Positions 52,971 through 61,392 of a stretch of 64,000 nucleotides of DNA are shown here, piece by piece. Every line of letters begins with the position of its first letter. Positions within the stretch are counted from its first letter, which is position 1. Under the pieces are notes generated by a model, which saw only the letters and a program-made list of their open reading frames with translations, did no database searches and had not been told where the DNA came from. Source of the DNA: an uncultured Erythrobacter sp. (GTDB lineage: Bacteria; Pseudomonadota; Alphaproteobacteria; Sphingomonadales; Sphingomonadaceae); contig CANLVN010000002.1 of assembly GCA_947494705.1 (NCBI GenBank), forward strand, positions 372,001 through 436,000, written 5' to 3'. The position numbers were made by a program, and so were the translations under genes.

Positions 52971-53725
52971 AGCGACGCTTCTTCCAGCGCCGAGAGGGCC
53001 GCTTCGAGCAGCCTTTCGTGCTCCGCCTGATCGTCGAGCGCAACAAAGGCATCGCCGATGAAAGCCTGCACCAGCAGACGCTTCGCCATCTCCGGCGAGA
53101 GCCCGCGCGCAGCCATGTAGTAGCGCGCGCTTTCGTCGAGTTGGCCAACGGTCGCACCGTGCGCGCACTTCACGTCGTCGGCAAAAATTTCGAGCTGCGG
53201 GACGGCATTGGCGCTCGCGCCCGCTTCGAGCAGCAGGCCCTTGAAGTCCTGTGCAGCGTCGGTTTGCTGCGCATCCTTGGCGACCTTGATTTCGCCGAGG
53301 AAATTGCCCGTGGCCGTGTCCCAGTGGACGCTTCGCACGGTCTGGTTGCTGGTCGCTTCGGGTTCGGCGTGGATCGTGGTGGTGACGAATTCGCGGGTCG
53401 CGTCGCCACCGCCAATCGTGACGCCGCCAAATTCGAAATGCGCGCCCTTGCCAAGAGTCACTTCGAGTTCGAGCCGCGTGTAATCGCCACCTGCATTGGT
53501 CGCGAACATCTCGAAGCGCGATGCTTCGCCGAGGGTCACGCGAATACGGCGCGCTACAGGTTCGTCACCGCCGATGATGAGCGTTTCGCGGCGCGTTTCG
53601 CCGGCAGGCAGGTCGATGTCCTGCCATGCGCCTATGGCGGCGACGCCGATCTTTGCGACCGCGTCGATATCGGCATAGCGCCAGGCTTCGTCGCGCCTTG
53701 TTGGAAGTGTCGCACTATCAGGCAT
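52967..53725 (-). CDS. sufD: SufD, Fe-S cluster assembly scaffold component
   Basis: A 252-residue SufD, shorter than the enterobacterial form as is common in alphaproteobacteria. It starts with the SufD-like TRRDEAWRYADIDAVAKIG and ends with FADDVKCAHGATVGQLDESA, ARGLSPEMAKRLLVQAFIGD. It forms the SufBCD complex with SufB and the SufC ATPase. It overlaps sufC by 8 bases (ATGCCTGA). Confidence 0.93.
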   Translation of the reverse strand: MPDSATLPTRRDEAWRYADIDAVAKIGVAAIGAWQDIDLPAGETRRETLIIGGDEPVARRIRVTLGEASRFEMFATNAGGDYTRLELEVTLGKGAHFEFGGVTIGGGDATREFVTTTIHAEPEATSNQTVRSVHWDTATGNFLGEIKVAKDAQQTDAAQDFKGLLLEAGASANAVPQLEIFADDVKCAHGATVGQLDESARYYMAARGLSPEMAKRLLVQAFIGDAFVALDDQAEHERLLEAALSALEEASL

Positions 53726-54467
53726 TGGCCATCACCGCGTCGTAGCCTTCGTCTTCGAGGCGCGTTGCCAGTTCCGGGCCGCCGGTCTGGACGATCCGGC
53801 CATCGGCAAGGATGCTGACCTTGTCGGGCTTCACCACGTCGAGCAGGCGCTGGTAGTGGGTGATGAGCAGCACGCCCTTGTCGGGTGCGCGCATGATCGT
53901 GTTGATCCCTTCGCCCACGGTGCGCAGCGCGTCGATGTCGAGGCCACTGTCTGTTTCGTCCAGCACTGCGAAGGCAGGGTCGAGGATGCCCATCTGCACC
54001 ATCTCGGCGCGCTTCTTCTCGCCGCCGGAGAAGCCGACATTCACCTGCCGCTTGAGCATCTCCATGTCCATCTTGAGCAGGCCCGCTTTTTCCTTGGCGA
54101 GTTTGAGGAACTCGCCGCCCGAAAGCGCTTCCTCGCCGCGATACTTGCGCTGCGCGTTCAAGGCTTCGCGCAGGAACTGCACGTTGGACACGCCGGGAAT
54201 CTCGACCGGGTACTGGAACCCGAGGAACAGGCCCGTAGCCGCGCGTTCGTGCGGTTCGAGGTCGAACAGGTCCTGCCCGCGAAATTCGACCGAGCCTTGC
54301 GTCACGTCATAGCCGGGCTTGCCGCCCAGCACATGCGCGAGCGTCGACTTGCCGGCGCCGTTGGGGCCCATGATCGCATGGACCTCGCCTGCCGGCACTT
54401 CGAGAGTGAGGCCCTTGAGGATGGGGGTGTCGCCAACATTGGCGTGGAGGTTGTTGATCTTAAGCAT
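53718..54467 (-). CDS. sufC: SufC, ABC-type ATPase of Fe-S assembly
   Basis: A 249-residue ATPase. Walker A IMGPNGAGKSTLAHVLGG, signature VGFSGGEKKRAEMVQ, Walker B DPAFAVLDETDSGLDIDAL, and H-loop LLITHYQRLLD. It drives conformational changes of SufBD. It overlaps the DUF559 gene upstream by 8 bases (ATGCTTAA) and sufD downstream by 8. Confidence 0.96.
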   Translation of the reverse strand: MLKINNLHANVGDTPILKGLTLEVPAGEVHAIMGPNGAGKSTLAHVLGGKPGYDVTQGSVEFRGQDLFDLEPHERAATGLFLGFQYPVEIPGVSNVQFLREALNAQRKYRGEEALSGGEFLKLAKEKAGLLKMDMEMLKRQVNVGFSGGEKKRAEMVQMGILDPAFAVLDETDSGLDIDALRTVGEGINTIMRAPDKGVLLITHYQRLLDVVKPDKVSILADGRIVQTGGPELATRLEDEGYDAVMANA

Positions 54468-55152
54468 TGTCGGGTGTCCTGCGATTGGGTCGCGAGTAAT
54501 TCTGGTGCGGGTTGGCCTCGCGGTGAGCGCGAGCGGCCTCTTTCTTGTCGGCGATGCGCATCCGCATTCCGGCGGTGATGCGCTGGAGCACGGCGTCCAT
54601 GTTTTCGAGAATGTCGGTGGCCTTGATCCGCATCACGCGGATGCCGACGCTTTCGAGGCTCTTGTCGCGGCGCTTGGCCAGCGTTTCGTCCTGGTCCTCT
54701 TCGTCAATCATGATCGCCATGCCGAGATTGTGACAGTTGAAGTCGACGATGGCGGAGCCGACCACGGCAAAACGCTTGAAGGTGTAGCGACCAAGATCGG
54801 CGTCGGCGAAACGCTTGGCGAGCGCCTTGTTCGCGGGCGACGCGAAGCGCTTCATCTCGCGCGCACGGTCATGCAGCTCGTCGAGGCGCTTATCCGAAAT
54901 CTTCCACCCACGGCCCTTCTTATTGAGCGCGGGGGCTTCTGCGTCTGAGGTGTCTTTGAGGCCAAGGGTCTTGCGGCTCGAAGCGTCGTCTTCACTCATC
55001 ACAAACTCTTTCGACGTGTCGTCGGTCGGTGCGCCACTAGCCATATCTCGGCTCTCGGGAGCGGTTATCTGCCCCGGGTCGAGGTTAGGCAATTCGGGGT
55101 CGGTTGGATCACGGAACACATTCTTTCCTCGATTCACGAAGGTCGGCATCAC
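54460..55152 (-). CDS. DUF559 domain protein inside the suf operon
   Basis: A 230-residue protein. The first 75 residues are disordered and acidic. The core from about 85 to 185 ([68 protein letters not shown]) matches the DUF559/Vsr-like nuclease fold, with Asp in IVDF and an acidic cluster as possible active site. The tail is basic. Overlaps with sufB (ATGA) and sufC show co-translation. A role in Fe-S assembly is not known for this family. Confidence 0.75.
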   Translation of the reverse strand: MMPTFVNRGKNVFRDPTDPELPNLDPGQITAPESRDMASGAPTDDTSKEFVMSEDDASSRKTLGLKDTSDAEAPALNKKGRGWKISDKRLDELHDRAREMKRFASPANKALAKRFADADLGRYTFKRFAVVGSAIVDFNCHNLGMAIMIDEEDQDETLAKRRDKSLESVGIRVMRIKATDILENMDAVLQRITAGMRMRIADKKEAARAHREANPHQNYSRPNRRTPDNA

Positions 55153-56648
55153 CCCACACTCCCCTCAAGCGATATCGCCAGTAGCTTCTGCGCTTCGACG
55201 GCAAACTCCATCGGAAGCTCTTTCAGAACCTCTTTCGCGAAGCCGTTGACGATCAGCGCCATGGCCTGCTCCTCGTCCAGGCCGCGCTGCATCGCGTAGA
55301 ACATCTGCTCGTCGCTGATCTTTGAGGTGGTTGCCTCGTGCTCGATCTGCGCGCCGGGGTTCTTGACCTCGATATAGGGCACGGTGTGCGCGCCGCATTC
55401 ATCGCCGATCAGCAGGCTGTCACACTCGGTGCGGTTGCGCACGCCCTCGGCTTTCGGGCCAACGCGGACGAGGCCGCGATAGGTGTTGGACGACTTGCCC
55501 GCCGAAATGCCCTTAGAGATGATCGTCGAGCGCGAGCCGCGGCCGTTGTGTATCATCTTGGTGCCGGTGTCGGCCTGTTGGTAATTGTTGGTCACCGCGA
55601 CCGAGTAGAACTCGCCGACGCTGTTTTCGCCGTTGAGAACGCAGGACGGATATTTCCACGTCACCGCGCTGCCGGTCTCGACCTGCGTCCAGCTGATTTT
55701 CGAGCGGTCGCCCTGGCACAGCCCGCGCTTGGTCACGAAATTGTAGATCCCGCCCTTGCCTTCGGAATTGCCGGGATACCAGTTCTGGACGGTCGAATAC
55801 TTGATCTCGGCGTCTTCCATCGCGACCAATTCGACGACGGCAGCGTGGAGCTGGTTCTCGTCGCGCATCGGCGCGGTGCAGCCTTCGAGATAGCTGACGT
55901 AGGAGCCCTTTTCGGCCACGATCAGCGTGCGCTCGAACTGGCCGGTATTCTCGGCATTGATGCGGAAATAGGTGCTGAGTTCCATAGGGCAGCGCACGCC
56001 TTCGGGCACATAGACGAAAGTGCCGTCGGAGAAGACCGCCGCGTTGAGGCAGGCGAAGTAGTTGTCGCGCTGCGGCACGACCTTGCCCAGCCATTTCTTC
56101 ACCAGCTCGGGATGTTCTTTCAGCGCCTCGCTGATCGAAAGGAAGATGACGCCCGCCTTCTGCAGTTCCTCGCGGAAAGTGGTCGCGACCGAGACGCTGT
56201 CGAACACAGCATCGACCGCAACCTTGCGCGCGCCCTTCACCCCGGCGAGCACTTCCTGCTCCGCCACGGGAATGCCAAGCTTGTCGTAGACCGACTTGAT
56301 CTCCGGATCGAGCTCGTCGAGCGATTCGAGCTGCTCCTTCTTCTTGGGGGCGGCGTAATAATAGGCGTCCTGGTAATCGATCGGCGGATAGCCGACCTTG
56401 GCCCAATCGGGTTCAGGCATGTCCTGCCAAAGGCGAAACGCCTTGAGACGCCAGTCCAGCATCCATTCCGGCTCGCCCTTCTTGGCGGAAATGAAGCGCA
56501 CCGTGTCTTCGGTCAGGCCCTTTTCGGCGAATTCGGTCTCGATGTCGGAGGACCAGCCATGCTCGTACTCGGCAGCCTTCGCCGCCGCGTCCTTCGCTTC
56601 GGCGTCCATTTCCTTGGCCATTTCCTGAGTGTCGATCTGTTCGGTCAT
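55149..56648 (-). CDS. sufB: SufB, Fe-S cluster assembly scaffold
   Basis: A 499-residue SufB. Conserved pieces include [79 protein letters not shown] and [20 protein letters not shown]. It is the scaffold on which the cluster forms, with SufC and SufD. ATG 56648 overlaps the sufR stop (ATGA). Confidence 0.96.
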   Translation of the reverse strand: MTEQIDTQEMAKEMDAEAKDAAAKAAEYEHGWSSDIETEFAEKGLTEDTVRFISAKKGEPEWMLDWRLKAFRLWQDMPEPDWAKVGYPPIDYQDAYYYAAPKKKEQLESLDELDPEIKSVYDKLGIPVAEQEVLAGVKGARKVAVDAVFDSVSVATTFREELQKAGVIFLSISEALKEHPELVKKWLGKVVPQRDNYFACLNAAVFSDGTFVYVPEGVRCPMELSTYFRINAENTGQFERTLIVAEKGSYVSYLEGCTAPMRDENQLHAAVVELVAMEDAEIKYSTVQNWYPGNSEGKGGIYNFVTKRGLCQGDRSKISWTQVETGSAVTWKYPSCVLNGENSVGEFYSVAVTNNYQQADTGTKMIHNGRGSRSTIISKGISAGKSSNTYRGLVRVGPKAEGVRNRTECDSLLIGDECGAHTVPYIEVKNPGAQIEHEATTSKISDEQMFYAMQRGLDEEQAMALIVNGFAKEVLKELPMEFAVEAQKLLAISLEGSVG

Positions 56649-57085
56649 GCGGGATGCTTTTCCATCTGGAGATTGGGCGCAGGCTGTGGCGCATTGCGCA
56701 ATTGTTCGAGTGTTATTTCGGCGAGCGCACCGCGCAGTTTGGCGTTGATGACCGGCCAGTGCGGTTTCATCGTGCAGCCCACCTCGTGGTCGCAATCGCG
56801 GTTATCGATACAGGCGGTGAGAGCGATTGGCCCTTCGACCGCCTCGACGATATCGGCCACCGTGATCGCGGCTGCCGGGCGGCCCAACTGAAGGCCGCCG
56901 CCAACCCCGCGGACCGAGCGCAACAACCCTGCTGCGGTAAGCTTGGACACCAACCGCTGAACGGTGGGAACCGGCAAGCCGGTCTCGCTCGCCAGTTCCG
57001 CCGCGCTGACGCGCCCCGGACCGCAATGGGTCGCAGCCTGCGCCATCGTGATGACGGCATAATCGGCAAGGTTGGAAAGGCGCAT
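56645..57085 (-). CDS. sufR: Rrf2-family Fe-S regulator of the suf operon
   Basis: A 146-residue Rrf2 protein. It starts [20 protein letters not shown], has a winged helix ([20 protein letters not shown]) and a cysteine cluster [14 protein letters not shown] that fits a 2Fe-2S site. It matches the SUF-associated Rrf2 branch, expected to sense cluster status and repress sufB and the following genes. It is the first gene of the operon and overlaps sufB. Palindromes upstream (57120-57175) are its likely operator. Confidence 0.9.
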   Translation of the reverse strand: MRLSNLADYAVITMAQAATHCGPGRVSAAELASETGLPVPTVQRLVSKLTAAGLLRSVRGVGGGLQLGRPAAAITVADIVEAVEGPIALTACIDNRDCDHEVGCTMKPHWPVINAKLRGALAEITLEQLRNAPQPAPNLQMEKHPA

Positions 57086-57140
57086 GGCGCTTACAAAATC
57101 CGCTAGTTGCGAGTAGTTATCAAAATCCGATCAATTCGGT

Positions 57141-57155
57141 CGTATTTGAAATACG
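57141..57155. promoter_or_regulatory. Palindrome in the suf operon promoter region
   Basis: CGTATTT-G-AAATACG is a perfect inverted repeat 56 bases upstream of the sufR start. The same 100 bases contain AAAATCCG twice (about 57095 and 57122) and, on the other side of the palindrome, CGGATTTC (about 57167), forming a wider imperfect symmetry. An Rrf2 or Fe-responsive regulator probably binds here. Confidence 0.5.
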
Positions 57156-57197
57156 CAGGATTTCGTCGGATTTCAAGTGCGGCAAAGGTCTCGGCGC

Positions 57198-58124
57198 CTA
57201 GGTGTCGAGCTCGCGCAGGTTCTTGGGCGCGATCATCTCGGCAAGATAGGGACTGGTGCCCTGACGCAATCGCGCGGGAGTGCGTCCGACAAAGCGGTTG
57301 ATCTCGCGAATCATATGAGACTGGTCGAAAAACGCCTCGCCCAATTCGGCCTCGAATTCCTGGGTCAGGCTGGGGAAGGAGAGCAGCGCCGCGGCGCGCA
57401 GGGCGCGATATTTTCGAGCCAGCGCCTGCGGCGGAAGTCCGAAATAGCGCTCGCACAGGCGCTGGACCTGTCTTTCGGAATAGGATGCCTTGCCGACCAA
57501 TTCGTCGATTTGCGGGTTGAGCGAAGACCCAAGCCACGCATTGACCACCTTGATGAACTCGGCGTGCCTCGGGTTCACGGGACGGACAGCGCGCCCGATG
57601 AATTCACCGATGGCAAGAGCGCATTCTCGCCCCGTCATCTCCCCGGCAAGATAGCGCGCGACCAGGCCCTCGCCCAGGTCACCGAAAGAATCGCCAAGCA
57701 TTGCACGCCCGTCATGCAATCGGTCCTTGTGCTCACCGGCATGGAGCCCCGTGAGCGCAGCCCAGCCCATCGGCGACAACGCGGCTCCTATAGCGTGGAA
57801 AGGCCCTGCGACCGTGATCGGGCTTGCCGCCGAAAGCGGCGTGAGCAGAGCGACTTTCGGATTGGGATCGCGCGCGCCCGAGGGCAGGTGCATCTCGCCC
57901 TTGCCGCGCGGAAAGATTGTCAGGTGCCCCACCGATGCTGGCTGGACATCGCGAATCTCGGGCTCTTCGCAGCGGAAATGATAGAGCGTCGTAACATAAT
58001 CGCTGATCGCGGCGGGTGGCGCGATGTAGTCGATCACGATCAGGGAGCTTTCAGTAAGCCCCAGGTCCGGTTGTTCTTCGGACCCATCCCCTCCGGGATC
58101 CATTTGTTTGAGTGAATCAACCAT
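57198..58124 (-). CDS. AraC-family transcriptional regulator
   Basis: A 308-residue protein. The C-terminal AraC DNA-binding domain (about 205-300) has IDELVGKASYSERQVQRLCE, RYFGLPPQALARKYRALRAA and EAFFDQSHMIREINRFVGRT, two helix-turn-helix units. The N-terminal 190 residues (ISDYVTTLYHFRCEEPEIRD) form an unassigned sensing domain. It precedes the suf operon on the same strand with 112 bases between, so it is probably a separate unit. Confidence 0.88.
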   Translation of the reverse strand: MVDSLKQMDPGGDGSEEQPDLGLTESSLIVIDYIAPPAAISDYVTTLYHFRCEEPEIRDVQPASVGHLTIFPRGKGEMHLPSGARDPNPKVALLTPLSAASPITVAGPFHAIGAALSPMGWAALTGLHAGEHKDRLHDGRAMLGDSFGDLGEGLVARYLAGEMTGRECALAIGEFIGRAVRPVNPRHAEFIKVVNAWLGSSLNPQIDELVGKASYSERQVQRLCERYFGLPPQALARKYRALRAAALLSFPSLTQEFEAELGEAFFDQSHMIREINRFVGRTPARLRQGTSPYLAEMIAPKNLRELDT

Positions 58125-58173
58125 TCATTGCGCCCGCAATCCGATTGCTAGCGGCATAATTTTGATTTTTAAA

Positions 58174-58205
58174 CAAAAAAGGGCGGCCCAACGTATGGAC
58201 CGCCC
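58174..58205 (-). terminator. Rho-independent terminator upstream of the AraC gene (minus strand)
   Basis: GGGCGG (58181-58186) pairs with CCGCCC (58200-58205). On the minus strand the stem is followed by six T residues (complement of AAAAAA, 58175-58180). It lies 50 bases before the AraC start codon. It must end a leftward transcript that begins between it and pyrD, either a small RNA or an attenuated AraC leader. Confidence 0.75.
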
Positions 58206-58427
58206 GTTTGAGTTGAGGAACTCTTTGCATTTCTGCTCCGAGCCCTTCGGGTCGCAGGAGTCGTCTAGCCAGAGAGGCCACGGAATAATTGTATGCATAC
58301 GACAAGCTTGAACGATAACGACAATTGTCATGTTTTCGGCGCTTGAACGAACTTTGACATCCGCCGCGCGAACGGGCCTGACCTTGCCACTCGACACCGG
58401 CGTCAATCTTTGGCTTAGCAGGTGGCG
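58206..58427. promoter_or_regulatory. Intergenic region between pyrD and the minus-strand terminator
   Basis: About 220 bases without a supported protein gene. On the minus strand a possible -10 element TACAAT (about 58286-58291, read from the complement of ATTGTA) lies 80-90 bases upstream of the terminator, so an RNA of about 75-110 bases could be made. On the plus strand the region must contain the pyrD promoter. No homologous RNA family was recognised. Confidence 0.35.
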
Positions 58428-59495
58428 ATGACGCTCAAGACCAGATTATTCGACCTCGCGAAGCCCGCCATTTTCGCGCTGGACCCCGAAACCGGACATC
58501 GCCTCGCGATTCGCGGGCTGAAGTCCATGCGCCCGCTCATCGCCGCTTCGGCCGATACTTCGCCCGGTAAGCTAGCCTCCACGGTTGCGGGGCTGACCTT
58601 TCCCAACCCGGTTGGCGTGGCCGCCGGCTTCGACAAGGATGCCGAGGTGCCCGATGCATTGCTCGGCCTTGGCTTCGGGTTCACCGAGGTCGGATCGATC
58701 ACGCCTCTCCCTCAAGCGGGCAATCCTCGCCCCCGCCTGTTCCGGCTGACCGGAGACGATGCCGTCATCAATCGCATGGGGTTCAACAACGCAGGAGCCG
58801 AAACCGCACTGGCCCGGCTCGACGCTCGAAAAGATCGTGGCGGAGTGGTCGGCGTGAATATCGGCGCGAACAAGGATTCACCCGATCGCAGCGCCGACTA
58901 TGCGCTGATGGCGAAAACGATGGCGCCCGTGGCCGATTATCTGGCGATCAATGTGTCGAGTCCGAACACACCCGGCCTGCGCGCGCTTCAGGACGAAAGC
59001 GCTCTTGCCGATCTGATCGACGGGGTCATCTCCGCGCGCGACGAAGCCGGTCTGGATGGCCCTCCCCCGATATTCCTGAAAGTTGCGCCCGATCTCGAAC
59101 CTGCCGATATCGACGCGATTTCGCGCATCGCGCTGGACAAGGGCTTGTCCGCGCTCATCGTTTCCAACACCACCATTTCGCGCCCCGCCCTGACTTCGCA
59201 TCATGCTGGCGAAGTGGGTGGGTTGTCAGGAGCCCCCTTGCGCAATCTGGCGCTCGAGCGCTTGCGCGACTTTCGCAAGGCCACGGGAGGTGCGATGCCG
59301 CTGATCGGGGTAGGCGGCATTGCGAGCGCGGAGCATGCCTGGGAACGCATCCGTGCAGGGGCGAGCCTCGTGCAGCTCTATTCGGCCATGGTCTTCCACG
59401 GACCGATGCTGGGTTCGCAGATCGTGAGCGGGCTTGAACGCCTGATGACGCGCGATGGCTTTGCGACCATTGCAGAGGCGGTGGGAAGCGAATAG
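58428..59495 (+). CDS. pyrD: Dihydroorotate dehydrogenase (quinone), class 2
   Basis: A 355-residue flavoenzyme of pyrimidine synthesis, membrane-associated through its N-terminal helices. Conserved parts: NPVGVAAGFDKDAEVPDALL, GFGFTEVGSITPLPQAGNP, NRMGFNNAGAE, INVSSPNTPGLRALQ (catalytic Ser), SNTTISRP, and LIGVGGIASAEHAWERI. The ATG at 58428 is preferred to the GTG at 58422. gamma-Glutamyltransferase follows after 10 bases. Confidence 0.95.
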   Translation: MTLKTRLFDLAKPAIFALDPETGHRLAIRGLKSMRPLIAASADTSPGKLASTVAGLTFPNPVGVAAGFDKDAEVPDALLGLGFGFTEVGSITPLPQAGNPRPRLFRLTGDDAVINRMGFNNAGAETALARLDARKDRGGVVGVNIGANKDSPDRSADYALMAKTMAPVADYLAINVSSPNTPGLRALQDESALADLIDGVISARDEAGLDGPPPIFLKVAPDLEPADIDAISRIALDKGLSALIVSNTTISRPALTSHHAGEVGGLSGAPLRNLALERLRDFRKATGGAMPLIGVGGIASAEHAWERIRAGASLVQLYSAMVFHGPMLGSQIVSGLERLMTRDGFATIAEAVGSE

Positions 59496-59505
59496 CGAGG
59501 TTGGC

Positions 59506-61266
59506 ATGTTCAAACCGCTCGCCTTCATTTCGCCCCTCGCCATCCTCCTCGCCGGTTGCATGGAGCCCGCGCCGCTAGCCGACGCATCCGCTCCGGTTGC
59601 GCAGGCAAGCACCGAACTTGCCGGAGCAGTAAGCGCCGCCGATCCGCGCGCCGAGGCAGCGGGCGAGGCGATACTTGCGAAGGGTGGATCGGCGACCGAT
59701 GCAGCAATTGCAGTCATGCTGGCGCTCACCGTGGTCGAGCCGCAGAGTTCCGGCATCGGCGGCGGCGGCTTCATGGTGCGCGGCGGCGAAGACGGACTCA
59801 CCACTTTCGACGGACGAGAAATCGCCCCAGCCAGCGCGACCGGCACACGCTTTCTTGACGAAGCGGGCGAGCAGCTGCCTTTCGAAACACGAACAGTGTC
59901 CGGCCTGAGCGTCGGCGTACCCGGCAATATCGCGCTCGCCGCAAAGGCGCATGCCCTGCACGGCAAGCTTGAATGGGCCGAATTGTTCGAACCCGCCATC
60001 ACGCTCGCACGCGATGGTTTCGTAATGAACCGGCGACTGCACGGCTCGCTCTCCGGATCGATGGATCGCGCAGCAAAGACCGAAAGTGCGCGCGCGATCT
60101 TCTTCGATGCAGATGGAGATCCGCTGCCTGTTGGGGCACGGATCACCGTTCCCGAACTCGCCAGCACGCTCGAATGGATTGCCGCACAAGGCGCGAAGGG
60201 CTTTTACGACGACGCCTCCGATGCTTTCGCAAGTTATGTCGCCTCGCAAACCCCGAAGGACGGTCGGATGAGCGCTGCGGATGTGCGCGGCTATGAGGCG
60301 AAGCTACGCGATCCGGTCTGCGTCGAATATCGCAGCTACAATGTCTGTGGCATGGGCCCGCCATCGTCGGGCGGGGTCGCGGTAGGCCAGATGCTAGGCC
60401 AGCTTGAACGGTTCAACCTCGCCGCACTCGGCCCGGATAGCGCCACTTTCTGGCACCTTTTCCTGGAATCGCAGCGCATCGCCTATGCCGACCGCGAACT
60501 CTATATCGGCGACGAGGATTACGTCGAAGTCCCGGTCGAAGGGCTGCTCGATCCCGCATATCTCACGACGCGCAGCGCGATGATCGATCCGGCGCAAGCG
60601 CTTAAGACAGTCGAGCCCGGCACGCCTCCCGATGCACCGCTGGCCCGCGCCGATGGCGACGAGCCGCCCGAAAATGGAACCACCCACTTCGCCGTCGTAG
60701 ATGAAGAGGGCAACGCGATCAGCTACACCTCGACCATCGAGGGCGCGTTCGGGTCTGGCCTGCACTGGGCTGGGTTCTATCTCAACAACGAGCTCACCGA
60801 TTTCAGCAGCAATCCGGACGTGGACGGAGTCGAAGTTGCCAACCGCGTCGAAGGGGGCAAGCGCCCGCGCTCCTCGATGGCGCCGACCATCGTTTTCGAC
60901 GAGAATGGAGAAGTCGTGCTGGTGATCGGTGCGGCCGGCGGGCCGACGATTCCGGTGCAGGTCGCCCGCTCGATCATTGGAGTGATCGATTTCGACATGA
61001 GCGCTCGCGAAGCGCTGGGCCTGCCGCTGCTTATGGCGTTCGGATCGACGGTCATCTCGGAAGAAGGCAGCATCGTCGCCGGGCTGGTCGAAGAACTGAA
61101 GGCGTTCGGCCATCCGGACATCCGTTTCATGTCGCCGCGCGGAAAGGCCAACGCTTTGCTGCGCACCCCGACCGGATGGGAGTCCGCCGGCGATCCGCGG
61201 GTCGCCGACCTGCTGGTCTACGAGCCGGCGTCCATTGGAGAAACATCGGGCAGCGAAGTGCCCTGA
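59506..61266 (+). CDS. ggt: Gamma-glutamyltransferase (lipoprotein)
   Basis: A 586-residue Ntn-hydrolase. Lipobox in LAFISPLAILLAGCMEPA, so it is membrane-anchored in the periplasm. The catalytic threonine is T392 in NGTTHFAVVDEEGNAI; the enzyme self-cleaves there. Other motifs: PQSSGIGGGGFMVRG, RPRSSMAPTIVFDENGEVVL and GAAGGPTIP. It removes gamma-glutamyl groups from glutathione and related thiols. ATG 59506 gives a proper signal. Confidence 0.93.
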   Translation: MFKPLAFISPLAILLAGCMEPAPLADASAPVAQASTELAGAVSAADPRAEAAGEAILAKGGSATDAAIAVMLALTVVEPQSSGIGGGGFMVRGGEDGLTTFDGREIAPASATGTRFLDEAGEQLPFETRTVSGLSVGVPGNIALAAKAHALHGKLEWAELFEPAITLARDGFVMNRRLHGSLSGSMDRAAKTESARAIFFDADGDPLPVGARITVPELASTLEWIAAQGAKGFYDDASDAFASYVASQTPKDGRMSAADVRGYEAKLRDPVCVEYRSYNVCGMGPPSSGGVAVGQMLGQLERFNLAALGPDSATFWHLFLESQRIAYADRELYIGDEDYVEVPVEGLLDPAYLTTRSAMIDPAQALKTVEPGTPPDAPLARADGDEPPENGTTHFAVVDEEGNAISYTSTIEGAFGSGLHWAGFYLNNELTDFSSNPDVDGVEVANRVEGGKRPRSSMAPTIVFDENGEVVLVIGAAGGPTIPVQVARSIIGVIDFDMSAREALGLPLLMAFGSTVISEEGSIVAGLVEELKAFGHPDIRFMSPRGKANALLRTPTGWESAGDPRVADLLVYEPASIGETSGSEVP

Positions 61267-61392
61267 CATGCCGATGCGGGGGTGAGCTTGCCGCTGGGTG
61301 TTTGAGTGACTAGCTTTCGACCCAAGAGATAATTTGGCGCTTGCCCGAAACTGCCTTCGAAACAGGCGCCGGGCGAGCGGGAAGAGGAACCA

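Noticed and set aside
55338-56891. 517-codon plus-strand open frame over sufB
   Set aside because: Opposite-strand shadow of sufB, which has all family motifs; the translated product has no recognisable domain.
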